NCBI RefSeq assembly: GCF_008831285.2
Contig: NC_045140.1
Coordinates: 20,086,370-20,150,369, forward strand
Direction of reading: 5' to 3'
DNA from: Nymphaea colorata
Taxonomy: Eukaryota; Streptophyta; Magnoliopsida; Nymphaeales; Nymphaeaceae
Length of the DNA: 64,000 nucleotides
Position numbers and translations under genes: made by a program. Shown here piece by piece: positions 1 through 11,989 of this stretch (position 1 is the first letter of the stretch; every line of letters starts with the position of its first letter). Below the pieces are notes generated by a model. The model was not told the DNA's origin. It saw nothing but the letters and a program-made list of their open reading frames with translations, and did not search any database.

Positions 1-80
1 TCATACATTTTTTTTCTTATCTTACTGCCATTGAGATATATAGGATTTCAGCTCTACTCTTGAGATTTTTGTGCATGCAG

Positions 81-467
81 GCTATAGCTGCAGCTAAGTC
101 AGCCGACGATGTCGGGTTAATCGACTTTGCTCATTTTCCTGAGTTCCCTATGCCTGAGATATTGCATGGTTTGTGCAGGTAGGCTTTTATGCATGTTATA
201 TGGTTTAGAGTCCTGTTCTCGTTGATTTTTTACGAGATTATGTTGCCATGCTTGATGCTTGTCTGACTTCAAAGCACTCAACACTAACAGGATCAGGCAG
301 TACCATTGTTATGGAGTTACTTGAAAGCGAGAGGGCAACCGTTACCCCGGATGTGCAGACTATGTGTCTTTTGCTGCTACAGATATCTTGAACTTTGTGT
401 CTCAGAATTGTGGGATGAGACCAGTTTCTGGGCTTGAAGATTTCTTCAAGGAAATTAAAGGTTTGTG
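81..467 (+). pseudogene. Partial, probably decayed 3' exons of an unrecognised plant gene
   Basis: Three exon-like pieces are visible. Positions 81-178 follow a CAG acceptor and precede a GT donor and encode a stretch containing FAHFPEFPMPEILHGLC. Positions about 295-387 encode MELLESERATVTPDVQT followed by MCLLLLQ. Positions about 388-467 encode a stretch containing NCGMRPVSGLEDFFKEIK. The second and third pieces lie in different frames, and the first piece ends in a phase that does not join the second, so an intact reading frame cannot be assembled here. The wording of the peptides resembles a conserved plant protein of unknown function, but I cannot name the family. The gene body would lie to the left of the window. 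Either it is a pseudogene or some exons are missing from my reading. Confidence 0.4.
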
Positions 468-525
468 TTATTTTTCAACTACAGATATCTTGAACTTTGT
501 GTCTCAGAATTGCGACCACAAACCA
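378..525 (+). repeat. Short tandem duplication of an exon start
   Basis: The segment starting ACAGATATCTTGAACTTTG at about 384 and ending after GTGTCTCAGAATTG recurs about 98 bp later, starting near 480, each time preceded by a pyrimidine-rich tract and ACTACAG or GCTACAG that looks like a 3' splice site. Confidence 0.6.
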
Positions 526-745
526 TCTTTATTTCAGCATTTTAAGGGCATAAATTCTTAGAACCAGAACCAGAACCAGAAATTTTTGGCTAAGGAATAG
601 TGACATGTTTTTCAATGCTGACCAACTGCTGAAGAAACCATCTTTATTTCAGCATTTTAAGGGCATAAATTCTTAGAACCAGAACCCGAAATTTTTGGCT
701 AAGGAATAGTGACATGTTTTTCACTGCTGACCAACTGCTGAAGAA
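522..745 (+). repeat. Tandem duplication, two copies of about 112 bp
   Basis: The block beginning ACCATCTTTATTTCAGCATT and ending GACCAACTGCTGAAGAA occurs at about 522-634 and again at about 636-745. The copies differ mainly in the number of AGAACC units and one base before CTGACCAACTG, so the duplication is recent. Confidence 0.75.
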
Positions 746-767
746 GCCAGTACCCTGCCTTTGATTC

Positions 768-1002
768 TCTTGGTACCAAAACCTCCTTTTTCCTGGAGTA
801 CAAGGTAAAAAAAAAGAGTGAGTAGCTGTTTTTGAGTGACCTGTATTATTTTTCTTTTTTCCCTTTCCGTCAAGAGTGTACCATTTTGTAATGAATCTGA
901 CTTCTGTATAAAAGAAGAAATTTTTTTTAGCTCAGAATGGCCAATTTTTCTTTTTGTCTACGTTGTTAAAAGTGGTACATGTAATTATTAAATGCATAAC
1001 TC
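768..1002. other. Intergenic, no feature seen
   Basis: AT-rich sequence between the left gene remnant and the repeat element; no reading frame, RNA gene or site that I can support. Confidence 0.5.
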
Positions 1003-3790
1003 TCTTAGAGGTTTTGAGAAACTCATTTAAGGAAGGCCTTCTCGTGTCTTGCTTTTGAAAACTTCAAAATGTTGTGTGCAAAAAGCCCAAGGGATGAAGG
1101 CGTCAATGTTTATCACACATTTGAAATATTTTGTAGAAATATTTTCTGGACTTTCTAAACACGGTCTGAATCAGTTGAAAAAAAAAATTCTTCCACATGA
1201 TTTCAAAAGTTCTTTTTAATCCACGACTTTTTTTTCCATGGTGAAAAATTCTATCAGTGGTTATCTCCTAAACGATATCTGAGAGAAGTTATTTTCCATA
1301 GCAAAAATATCTATGGATTTTCTTGTTACACTGAAAGACTAAAAATTCCATCCTAAAGGATCACTTAAAGATTTTTTACTTGAAAAAAAAATCCATGAAA
1401 TTTTTTGCCATGACTAAAATCCATGAAATTTTTTTCCATGACTAAAAATCCCTGAAATTTTTTCCATGACTAAAAATCCCTGAATTTTTTTTCCATGACT
1501 AAAAATCCCTGAATTTTTTTTCCATGACTAAAAATCCCTGAAATTTTTTTCCATGACTAAAAATCGCGGAGAACTTTTCCATGACTAAAAATCCCTGACA
1601 TTTTTTTCCATGATTAAAAGTCTCTGAACATTTTTTCCATGACTAAAAAACCATGACTTTTTTTCCTTGACTATTTATCCACGAATTTTTTCCCATGACA
1701 AAAAATCCATGATTTTTTTTCCTTGACTAAAAATCCCTGAAATTTTTTTCCATTACTAAAAATCCCTGAGAACCATGACTAAAAATCCCTGAAATTTTTT
1801 TCCATGACTAAAAATCCCTGAAAATTTTTTCCATGAGTAAAAATCCCTGAAAATTTTTTTCATGATTAAAAATCCCTGAGAACTGAATCCCTGAAAATTT
1901 TTTCCATGACTAAAAATCTCTGAGAACTTAATCCCTGAAAATTTTTTCCATGATTAAAAGTCCCTGAAAATTTTTTCCATGACTAAAAATCCACGACTTT
2001 TTTTCCTGGACTATTTATCCACGACTTTTTTTCCTGGACTATTTATCCACGATTTTTTTTCCTTGACTAAAAATCCATGAGAACTTTTCCATGACTAAAA
2101 ATCCCTGAAAATTTTTCCATGAGTAAAAATCCCTGAAAATTTTTCCATGATTAAAAGTCCCTGAAATTTTTTTCCATGACTAAAAATCCCTGAGAACTTA
2201 ATCCCTGAAAATTTTTTCCATGATAAGTCCCTGAAAATTTTTTCCATGACTAAAATCCACGACTTTTTTTCCTGGACTATTTATCCACGACTTTTTTTCC
2301 TGGACTATTTATCCAGGATTTTTTTTCCTTGACTATTTATCCACGATTTTTTTTCCTTGACTAAAGATCCATGAGAACTTTTCCATGACTAAAAATCCCT
2401 GAAATTTTTTTCCATGACTAAAAATCCCTGAGAACTTTTTCCATGACTAAAAATCCCTGAAATTTTTTTCCATGACTAAAAATCCCTGAAATTTTTTTCC
2501 ATGACTAAAAATCCCTGAGAACTTAATCCCTGAAAATTTTTCCATGATTAAAAGTCCCTGAAAATTTTTTCCATGACTAAAAATCTCTGAGAACTTAATC
2601 CCTGAAAATTTTTTCCATGACTAAAAATCCACGACTTTTTTTCCTGGACTATTTATCCACGATTTTTTTTCCTTGACTAAAAATCCATGAGAACTTTTCC
2701 ATGACTAAAAATCCCTGAAATTTTTTTCCATGACTAAAAATCCCTGAGAACTTTTTCCATGACTAAAAATCCCTGAAATTTTTTTCCATGACTAAAAATC
2801 CCTGAGAACTTTTTCCATGACTAAAAATCCCTGAAAATTTTTTCCATGACTAAAAATCCCTGAGAACTTAATCCCTGAAAATTTTTTCCATGACTAAAAA
2901 ACCCTGAAATTTTTTTCCATGACTTGAAATCCTTGAATTTTTTTTCCATGACTAAAAATCCCTGAAATTTTTTTTCCATGAATCCCTGAGAACTTTTTCC
3001 ATGACTAAAAATCCCTGAATTTTTTTTCCATGACTAAAAATCCCTGAAAATTTTTTCAATGACTAAAAATCCCTGAGAACTTTTCCATGACTAGAAATCC
3101 CTGAAAAATTTTTCCATGACTAAAAATCCACGAATTTTTTTTCCTTGACTATTTATCCACGACTTTTTTTTCCTTGACTATTTATCCACGAATTTTTTTC
3201 CTTGACTAAAGAATCCATGAATTTTTTCCCATGACAAAAAATCCATGATTTTTTTTCCTTGACTAAAAAATCCCACGAATTTTATTCCATGACTAAAAAA
3301 CCCTGAAATTTTTTGCCATGACTAAAAAATCCCTGAAAATCCGAATGTTCAATTGGAAAGCCTGAAAATTAAAAGAATCCACGAATCTAAGGGTGCATTT
3401 TATTCACCCCGAAAATAAATCTACGGACCTTTTCACCATAGATATTTTTACCATGGAAAATTTTATGGAATAGGGTGGCAAGAATTTTTTTTCCATCAAT
3501 TCAGTTTGTGCTTGGTAAGTCCAGAAAATATTTCTACAAAATATTTCAAGTGCCTGATAAACATGGAAAATTTTATTGGATAAAATTATAAATCACCTCT
3601 AGAAAAAGAAAAACATTGACACACAAAAACAACTCAAAACTAACAATGGAAAAAACTGGTATTGCCATGGATTTTTTTTTACCATGGAAAAAATCTCTGG
3701 AATAAGGTGGAAGGAATAAGTCCAGAAAACATAATCAAGGAAATATTTATGAAATAAAATTTTAAATCACCTCTAAGGACAAAACTATTA
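1003..3790. mobile_element. Repeat element: inverted-repeat arms around a minisatellite
   Basis: The left arm (about 1100-1193) and the reverse complement of the right arm (about 3480-3566) share a long imperfect match, including GAAATATTTTGTAGAAATAT and TTTTCTGGACTT, followed by a matching run of A and ATTCTT. Inside these, TTTTCCATAGCAAAAATATC at about 1292 matches the reverse complement of the sequence near 3435-3465. Between the arms is the ~29-bp tandem array listed separately. Beyond the right arm a diverged copy of the arm repeats (3650-3790, with CACCTCTAAGGAC), and TCTTAGAGGTTTTGAGAAAC at about 1002 may be its left partner. No transposase frame is visible, so this would be a non-autonomous element or a fold-back structure. 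Exact ends and target-site duplication were not found. Confidence 0.55.
1378..3346 (+). repeat. AT-rich minisatellite, ~29-bp unit, dozens of copies
   Basis: About 2 kb is built from a unit close to CCATGACTAAAAATCCCTGA plus a run of A and T. Variant units recur in order: one with ATCCACGACTTTTTTTCC and CTGGACTATTT, one with GAGAACTTAATCCC, and one with TTCCTTGACTA, giving a higher-order pattern (compare about 1990-2130, 2250-2390 and 2620-2700). There is no coding frame across it. Copy number and period are estimated by eye. Confidence 0.9.
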
Positions 3791-3798
3791 ACGCACAC

Positions 3799-3824
3799 CT
3801 CTCTCTCTCTCTCTCTCTCTCTCT
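3799..3824 (+). repeat. (CT)13 microsatellite
   Basis: Uninterrupted CT dinucleotide run just outside the right end of the repeat element. Confidence 0.95.
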
Positions 3825-4847
3825 AAATCCACTAGCTCTGAAAAAGAAATACTCATATATGCAGTATTTGAATCAGAAAAGCAATTTCGTTGCTTCAGTG
3901 ATAGTATAGCGAGTAAATATCAGACCACCCATTAGCTAGCAGAAGATCAACCAGCAGTTGAAGTTAGAACATTGTATGTTCCTGATTGAGGGACTACGAG
4001 TTCTTCATTTTCCCCTTTTAGGAATTTAGGACAGATGAGAAAGAACCACTGGTGACAGCCAGAAAAAAGGAACAAAATTCAGAAGAAAATCTGGCAGACC
4101 TAATCCCCCTTCGGTTTTCCTATACCTGAATAAGGCTTCTTAACCGACATGATCAGGATCAGCATATAAATGACATACATCAAAGCCCGAAAAGAACAGA
4201 GGGATCAAGATCAAGAAGAAAAGCATCCTTCCACAATCACTGGGTGATTCCGGCGAAGGCAGACTCCCCATCCGCGGCTGGCGCCAGTGCCTTGTCCTAC
4301 TTTGCGCTCTTGATCTTCCTGTACTGCTCCCCAAGAGAGACGAAGGGTTGAGGGATGCCATGAATTAACACTTTAGGCTTCTGAGGGCTGAGGATTATTG
4401 CCACAATCGTTTAACTTTGTTATTAATGCTTTTAGTGAAAAAGTATCTTGCCAGTGTGCAGTTATCTGTTCTAACAGTAGTCTATCAACCCTTAAGTGGC
4501 CCCATGGGCGAGTCTCTTGTTCTTGGGCTGGCCGATGAGCGAACTGATTGATTCTCATCCAATTTACCTGATTATGTATGCACTTTTAAGAGTTTGTACA
4601 GTTGCACTACCAATCTTGTGATTGTTTTATTTTTATTGGAAAAATGGCGAAAGGCAAGATGAAAGCTAGTTCTGATAAAATTAAGAAATGTCTTCCAAAT
4701 AAGTTTCCAACTGAAGTGTGGTCGAAGATCTTCGAGCTAAAAACCTACCGTTGTGCATCCCGAAAATGAAGGTTATGACGACAGTCTAAAAGGGGAAATG
4801 TTTTCTCTGATTCACCTCTTTCTTAGCAGACAGGAAAAGCAGAAAAT

Positions 4848-4850
<3 letters not shown>

Positions 4851-4879
<29 letters not shown>
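4851..4879 (+). repeat. (GA)n microsatellite
   Basis: Uninterrupted GA run of about 14 units. The flanking 3825-4970 holds no supportable gene; the short frames in it are not conserved-looking. Confidence 0.9.
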
Positions 4880-4880
<1 letters not shown>

Positions 4881-4924
4881 AGTGCAGACCAGGTCAGAAA
4901 TTCTTGAAGTGATGAAAGTTGAAT

Positions 4925-5040
4925 TACGGAATCGCTTTTGAAGTGCACGGGTTCCTGTCTCCCATAGGGCCATTCTTGGGCAACCGCCCTTCCTCATCAA
5001 CCAGTCTCTTTTTGACTTGCCCTTCTTAGGACCCTCCATG
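4925..5040 (-). pseudogene. Possible remnant of the last exon of a BUD23/RID2-type 18S rRNA methyltransferase
   Basis: Read on the minus strand, the segment gives KKGKSKRDWLMRKGG, which resembles the basic tail of plant BUD23/RID2 proteins (a KSRDW-x-x-RKKEQMR type stretch). Further on, in a shifted frame, a short K-R-F-rich piece precedes a stop. No methyltransferase domain is seen nearby, and the frame is broken. This is a weak resemblance in a low-complexity basic peptide and could be chance. Confidence 0.2.
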
Positions 5041-5049
5041 ACCTTTTCT

Positions 5050-5720
5050 ACAGCAAGTTTGATTGCTTCAACATTTGTTTCTGGTTGATTAATCTACATA
5101 GGGAAGGTTCTGTATTTTCAGTTTCAGAGTGAATAAAAGATCATGAAGAATCTATACAGCAAGTTTGATTGCTTCAACATTTGTTTCTGGTTGTTTAATC
5201 TACATAGGGAAGGTTCTATATTTTCAGTTTCAGAGTGATTAAAAGATCATGAAGAATCTATACAGCAAGTTTGATTGCTTCAACATTTGTTTCTGGTTGA
5301 TTAATCTACATAGGAAGGTTCTATATTTTCAGTTTCAGAGTGAATGAAAGATCACGAAGAATCTATACATTCCTTCTAACAAATTATGCAAAAATTCTGT
5401 GACTTGCTCCTCATCCTGTAAACAAGTTATCCAAGCAATCAAACCCTTTTTAAGAAGGCATACCATAGAAACAGAATGGTCTGACGATCTTCATAAAAGA
5501 CCATGAAGAATCTATACAGCAAGTTTGATTGCTTCAACATTTGTTTCTGGTTGATTAATCTACACGGAAGGTTCTATATTTTCAGTTTCAGAGTGAATAA
5601 AAAGATCATGAAGAATCTGTACGTTGCGCCTAAGAAATTATGCAGAAATTCTGTGACTTGTTGCTCCTCATCCCGTAAACAAGTTATCCAAGCAATCAAA
5701 CTCTTTTTAAGAAGTTGTTT
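5050..5720 (+). repeat. Nested tandem repeat, 106-bp and ~254-bp periods
   Basis: The unit starting ACAGCAAGTTTGATTGCTTC begins at 5050, 5156, 5262 and 5516. The first three are 106 bp apart. The last two are 254 bp apart because each is followed by a second module (CTAACAAATTATGCAAAAAT at about 5376, and its match at about 5630), so the 254-bp block is itself duplicated. No coding frame is conserved between copies. Confidence 0.85.
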
Positions 5721-8185
5721 ACTTAAAAGGTTAAACACATTTTTTTTTAAATGATTATAACAGCAATAAAAGGACGTCAGGGATTGGCCGAATGAAGCTT
5801 TGACTCCATGCAGCCAAAAGCAAGTGATATAATAATCGATGCGCTTCTTTTATTCAGACCGCAGGTGAAACTCCCAGGGTTGCTCTGTCACTCACGTGTT
5901 CGTCTTTCATTGAAAAAAAAAAAAATACTGTAGTGGTATAAAAGAAGTGCATTTTCTTTTTTCAAAAGAAAAAATCGATGCTGTTAATACGACACCGATA
6001 GTTGAATGAAATATTTTGTTATTTTAATATAAACAAATTAGAAAGAGCTAATTTAATCCGATACGTACTAAGTACCAAATGGTGTTGTTAGCACCAACCT
6101 TATCATACTCGACATGATCCGACTGATACAAATTGAAATACTGGCAAATGGATTTGAATCACCAATTTCAAGAGTATCGAGTGTCGCTTCTTGACTATTT
6201 TTAAATATTTTAAGAAATTTCATATTTTAAATGAATGATAAACATTTTCATTTATTCTTTAAGATTGTTTTTTTACATTTCTTTTACAAAACTCTGGTTA
6301 AAACTGGAGATTTGATGAGAGTCCCCAAAATGTCAATGGATCTGGATCTTGTCTAGTTTTGGATCACGTGTGCTGCGGCGTGGGGGTATGCTCACATCTG
6401 AATCTGAATAAAGCAATTCAAAACCCAGACACCGCGTCCATTTCACTCCTCATATCTAATTCTCAAGTATTGTCGTCGTCATGAGCCTCACAGGTCACAA
6501 CGCCTCTCTCTCTCCCCTTGGAGCGTCGTGCTCAAAGCAGCGACTGCCATGACGGCGCGACTCTCGAGGCCGGAAAAATGGTTTCCGGTGAGAGCAGTCA
6601 ATACAGTCCATGTGCCCGTTCTCCCACCAATCTTTCCAGCTCACTTACCATTAAGCCCTTTCCATCCTGTCCTGTCACGGCTGTCGCCTTATAGCGCAAT
6701 ATTTGTTGGCGCCCAATATATCGGCGAGAAACCAACTTTTCTTTTAGCTATTTTCATCCAAAATTATTACCGAAAACTAATTAAAAAGGTGTTTTTCCTT
6801 TTATTTTGTGCAAAGCGAAGGTTGTATGAAATAACAAGTGCTTGGTAGCATAATTTCAGGCAGGTAGGATATCTATTGTTAATGTGTGTCTCTTTGTCTA
6901 AATGAGATTTCTTGTAATAAATTCGAAAGCTCTCTCAAGCTAATTACATATAAAAATGGAAGTTATGAGTTTTTTGTTCTTTTCTCACTTTTAGAATGTG
7001 AATCCCACATTGGATAACTAATGGAAATACAGGTTGAATTTCAAGCAAGCACCACAATGAGAAGCAAAGTTTCAGATTCTAATGGAGATCCTGATGGCCC
7101 TCATGACCTGACAACAAATCGAGGGTCTGCTGTTTAATTCAAACCCGCCATGTTTCCTGCTTGATTGAGAAGTTGTTGTTTATCCTCAGATAAAAATTAC
7201 TGTTTTCTCTTTTCCTGAGTGGACTCAGAGTTGAAAAAAAAAACGGAAGAAAAAGAAAGCGCAATCTCTGTGACGAACATGGGCATAATTGTCTTTTCTG
7301 AGAAAAACTGTCACATGCAGCCAGCGTTGAGGAGGCAACTTGTGCGATCATCCCATCTTCGAAAAGTGATGCGTGGGAAGACTTCCCATTTGAAAACATT
7401 ACAAAAACTGTGGAGGAATTGCAGTTAAAAAAGTTCAAAACAGAAAATCAAGAACGCGGATAGCACTAACCAAGGAGGGGCTGAGGAGGTTCCCCAAGAA
7501 GAAATTCGCCAGGACTCGACATTCCACCCTGCAGTGGTATGTCGCTGTCCTTTTCATTTCACTGCATTTAACTGTTGGCGTTTTCCCTGCTTCTTGCTGC
7601 CATCCTTTTGTTTGTTTCCTCTCGCTGCGGTAGTGATCGGGAAATCTCGATTTGCTGGTCCTTCTTCTGACTTGGCGCGTCTGTTTTATCGTTGCCACCG
7701 ACGTGAATGTTTAGGTACTCTTGGATTTCTCGGTTTTGGTTCGGTTGGCGCTTCGTTTTTGTGGCGATTCTTCGATTTGGTCTTGGTGGTTGCGCTGTTT
7801 GGGTCTATTTAGTGGAAGACCGATGCGAGAAGTTGATCACAATGTATCTTGATTTCGTCTGCCTGTTCCTGTTCTATTTGTGGTCGTTCTGTTTGTTTGC
7901 TGCATCTTGAAGCAGTATTGTCGTATCTTGTTTCTTTCCCAAGCTGCTTGCTTCGAGATGGCTTTTAGTTCTTTTGATCTCAGAGAAAATTGCGTTTACT
8001 TTGATTGATTGTTTGTCTAGACCTGTTTATTCAAGTTGAATTTGTTGGCTGGTAGTTTCTGGATTTTGCTTTCGGTGGTAGTTCTGGATTTTCTCCTTTG
8101 TTTGCTCAGTTTTGGTCTTCTAAAGGTTCCTGTTTTCCCTGATTGAATTTGGTTGGGAAATAAAGTAACTCGAGGCCGATTATCC
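5721..8185. other. Intergenic and probable 5' region of the NPGR1-like gene
   Basis: AT-rich, with poly-T tracts. From about 7430 the sequence turns T-rich like a leader intron, with a possible leader-exon end at CCCTGCAGTG followed by GTATGTCG (about 7530). No gene product recognised. Positions 6060-6190 contain CGATACGTACTAAGTACC-type sequence of the kind seen in plant repeat debris. Confidence 0.35.
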
Positions 8186-8329
8186 ATGCCCTCATCAGAA
8201 TCAGTTTCACCAGACGGGAGGCTTCTTTTACAGGACAGCGTTTGTGCATGGCAACATAAGCAGCACCTTTCTCTTCTTGAAATGGTTAAAGGAACGTCAC
8301 AAACTGTTGATTTGGGTGAACAAGAATAG
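8186..8329 (+). CDS. Possible upstream open reading frame in the NPGR1-like leader (47 codons)
   Basis: An ATG at 8186 opens 47 codons ending in TAG at 8327-8329, 23 bases before the main start at 8353. The peptide begins MPSSESVSPDGRLLLQ and is not of low complexity. It exists only if the leader is unspliced here. A good 3' splice site, GGCTTCTTTTACAG at about 8220-8234, would remove the uORF start. I do not know a conserved peptide of this kind. Confidence 0.3.
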   Translation: MPSSESVSPDGRLLLQDSVCAWQHKQHLSLLEMVKGTSQTVDLGEQE

Positions 8330-8352
8330 AAAGCAGTCGCAGAACGAGCATC

Positions 8353-11300
8353 ATGCTGTGTGCATGCTCTGGCGAGCAGTTCAAATTTGAGGAGGTGGAC
8401 CCTCCTCTGTCACCAGAATCTTTGGCGACGAGAGATTTTTCGGCTGGTGGCATTTCCTCCAGGACTTTGGATTGTGATGCCAGGTTTGAAGAGAATCATG
8501 TTGAAGAGGTTGAAACTACTCTGAAGGAAGCCCTCTCACTGAACTATGAGGTGCCTTTCTCCCCCTTTTTGGTTCTTTATTTTCCTCTTGACGGCTCTGT
8601 AGATGGTTGTTTTTAATATTCGTAAATCTCATTTTCCTGTGCAGGAAGCGCGTGCTTTATTGGGACGGCTGGAGTACCAGAGAGGTAACTATGCTGCTGC
8701 TCTCCAGGTGTTCCGTGGGATTGATATACAGAGTTTGATACCCAAGATGACTAAATCTATAGCTGATAGGGTCCAGCGTCAAAAAGCTCGATTTAAAAGC
8801 CAGAAGGTGCAGAGAAATACAATGTCTATGCATTCTGTGAGTCTCTTGCTTGAAGCTATCTTACTTAAAGCAAGATCACTGGAACAGCTTGGTTTGACAA
8901 AAGGTACGGTATCTAGTTGTGTAATTACCTTTCTGTTCGAAAGTGGTGTTCTTAGTGTTCTAGTTGACATGTCTGGATTTGTCTGACTGACTTTATTATG
9001 TTTGAATGTCTTCGAAGAGTGGTTGAGGCTTGAGCAATTCTGTATTGACTTAATCATTCATCCTGCTGCACATAATTAGTAACACTATGTTTAAAGGTAT
9101 TCACGATGGGTAGATATACTAATCAATTTCCTATTGTCATGTCGTATTTGCAACCCAACATGCAGTCAAGTTTCCTGAAAGCAGACAGCACATGATCAAA
9201 AACTTTGAATCTTCTCTTTCCTTGGTAGCTTGGAGCTATTCTCCGATTAAACAGTTAATACAGCAGTGACAGCACTATAACACCAAGGGGATAATGTTGG
9301 CACTGTCACTGAACTAGAAATTCAGCAGGAATGAGATGTGCAAATAGACTTCAACGCCAACTGCTAAGGAGACTTTTGTCCTTTTTGTGGCTTGCTTCTC
9401 TTTCCATATCTTTTCCTCTTTATTGCATTTTTTATACTGACGCTTCAAATAAATGCTTTTTTCTCCTTCTTTTCATGTATTTTTCCAGTCTGGACAGTTT
9501 CAACCTTCTGAGGTGCTTAAGTTCGTTGACATGAATTGTCTGTTTGTTCACTTCTTCAGAATATTCGATCTTGCTTTTTTCATGACATCTTTAACTTACT
9601 TCCGTGATAAAAGAGCGTTACTATTGGAGTTAAATGAACAAATTGATTATATATTGCCTAACTTTGTTATACATTACAAAATTTCACATGGTAATAAATA
9701 TGTTGACAGTTCCTATGAATGCTTGTGAGCATGTTTTTGTTCTCTTTCTCAGTTTTTGTTTTCTCAAAACTTCACATGTTTGCTTTTTCTCTTTTCTTTT
9801 GGGTGAATTGATTTCAGAATTCAATGAATGTGAACCATAGAAGACTCACCTTCTGTTTGTGCCTTGACAGAGGCTGCCAAGGAGTGCAATGCTATCCTGG
9901 ACATAGTCGAAGATGCATTACCTAAAGGCTTGCCTGTTGGTGTTTTTGGAGACTGCAAATTACAGGAGATGTTCCATAAGGCACTGGAATTGCTTCCTGT
10001 ATTGTGGAAGAAGGCTGGCTGTCTTGAAGAGGCTATTGCTTCCTATAGGCGTGCTCTGGTTAAGCCCTGGAATTTAGATGTAAAAAGCTTGTGTGCCATA
10101 CAGAAGGACTTGGCAGCAACATTACTTTACTGTGGCATTGAGACGCCTCTTCCTCCACATTTTCAAATATTGAGTGCACTTTCCCCAAAAAGTAACATTG
10201 AAGAAGCAATTTTGCTGCTGTTGATACTGATGGAGAAGCTGATATTTCGGGAAATAATATGGGACCCAGACATCATGAATCACCTTGCTTTTGCATTGTC
10301 AATATCAGATTGTTGTGATGTTTTGGCAAATATCGTTGAGAAATTACTTCCAGGTGTATATCATCGAGCAGAAAGATGGTACCTCCTATCTCTTTGCTAT
10401 TATTCAGATGGTCAAAATGATGTTGCGTTGAACCTCCTAAAAAATGGTTTGGGCAGATCCAAGAAGTGCTACCACCTTCCTTCTGTTCTTTTGGCAGCAA
10501 AATTGTGTACCCAAAGTCCTAAGAGCTTTAAGGAGGGAATAAATTTTGCATACACTGCTATGGAATTGGCTGACAGTCATGGAGATGTCCATCTCATGGG
10601 TGTCGCGATGCACCTACTTGGAGTATCTTATGGTTTACATGCTAGATGTTCTGTTTCTGACAAGGAACGGCTCTTTTTGCAAAATGACTCTGTAAAATGG
10701 TTAAGGAAAGCTGCCATGATTGAGAAAGAGAACCCAGAAGTGGCTTTTAGTCTTGGGTTGGCTGCTGCAGTATCAAGGGACCTTAATGCAGCTTTGGAGA
10801 GTTTAAGAGATTACTTGCATATGACAACTGGAAGTTCTGTTAAAGGATGGAGGCTTTTGGCTCTTGTTGTGTCTGCTGGGCAATCTCTTAGTGAAGCTGA
10901 GACAGTTATAAATCTTGCTTTGGATGAGACCGTAGAGTTGGACCATATAGGTCTCTTGAGATTAAAGTGCAAACTTCAAATAGTTCAAGGACGGCCCACA
11001 CAGGCAATTGAGACATACACATTTCTGTTTGCTCTTATTCAAGCACAAAAAAGATCTCAAACTATGAAATCTGTATCTGAGGTACTCCATTGTGTGATAA
11101 ACTTAACTGCAAGTTCTTTCCCAAAGGAATAAATCTTCTTTGTTTTCTCTTTTTTTGCTATTAATTGTTCATTTATTTTCAAAAGCTTGGCCAGATTGTT
11201 ATCTTTCAAATGTTCGACAGGTGATGCTGTGTAAAAGACTAGAAGCAGAGGCATGGCAAGATTTATCATACATATATACAGGACTTCGTTTATGGTCTGA

Positions 11301-11989
11301 TGCAAGTATTTGTGTCAATAAAGCAATGTCATTTGGTGCATATTCTCCTACCAATTGGCATGCAGCAGGTTGGTGCTTTTTCATTTGTGGCTACTTTCAT
11401 GTGTATTTGCTCACTTCTCTGCTATGCAACTGTGCCTTCCCTTGTTACCAGACTTTGCTTGTATTTGGCTAATCTCATGAGTACCATATAACAAGTGGAG
11501 TAGAGGACCAAAATGGTCTTAAAAAGTGCACTGAGAAGCATTTTTCAGAAATTGTTGATGCACCACTATTGTGCATGTTATGCAAAAAGAACCAACGTAG
11601 AGTTTAAGATGGTGAATAAGGAAGAGTGGCTCGCCGTGATTGTGTATCTCTAAAGTACTTGGACCTTCTCTTTCGCAGGTTCCCTTTTTGAAGCTCGTCA
11701 ACAATATGTTGAGGCTCTCATATCCTTCTTTGTTGCACTTACCATCGAACCAGATCATGTACCAAGCTTGGTTTCTGCAGCAGTAGTGCTGAGGGAGCTA
11801 GGGAAGAAATGTTTGCCACTTGCTCGTAGCTTTCTAATGCATGCCTTGCGTCTAGACCCCACTAATCATGAAGCATGGATGAACCTTGGATATATCTCCA
11901 AGATAGAAGGCTCACTCGCGCATGCTGCAGATTGTTTCCAAGCAGCATTCGATCTAGAGCAGACATCACCCATTCAGGATTTTGCTTAG
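8353..11989 (+). CDS. NPGR1: NPG1-related calmodulin-binding TPR protein (NPGR1-like)
   Basis: Five coding exons join in frame: 8353-8550, 8645-8903, 9871-11081, 11221-11368, 11679-11989, giving 708 residues. The start is the first ATG of the conserved opening MLCACSGEQFKFEEVDPPLS, followed by SPESLATRDFSAGG and, across the first junction, LSLNYE-EARALLGRLEYQR. These are hallmark stretches of the plant No Pollen Germination family. TPR-type helices follow: KALELLPVLWKKAG with ASYRRAL (exon 3), EAEAWQDLSYIYTGL (exon 4), and FLMHALRLDPTNHEAWMNLG with HAADCFQAAFDLE near the C terminus. Family members bind calmodulin and, in Arabidopsis, relate to pollen germination and to a plasma-membrane PI4-kinase scaffold. 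The N-terminal wording fits NPGR1 better than NPG1 or NPGR2. All junctions are GT-AG. No break was seen. Confidence 0.92.

Noticed and set aside
1378-3346. CRISPR-like array of short repeats
   Set aside because: Units are contiguous with no unique spacers and the DNA is plant nuclear; it is a minisatellite.
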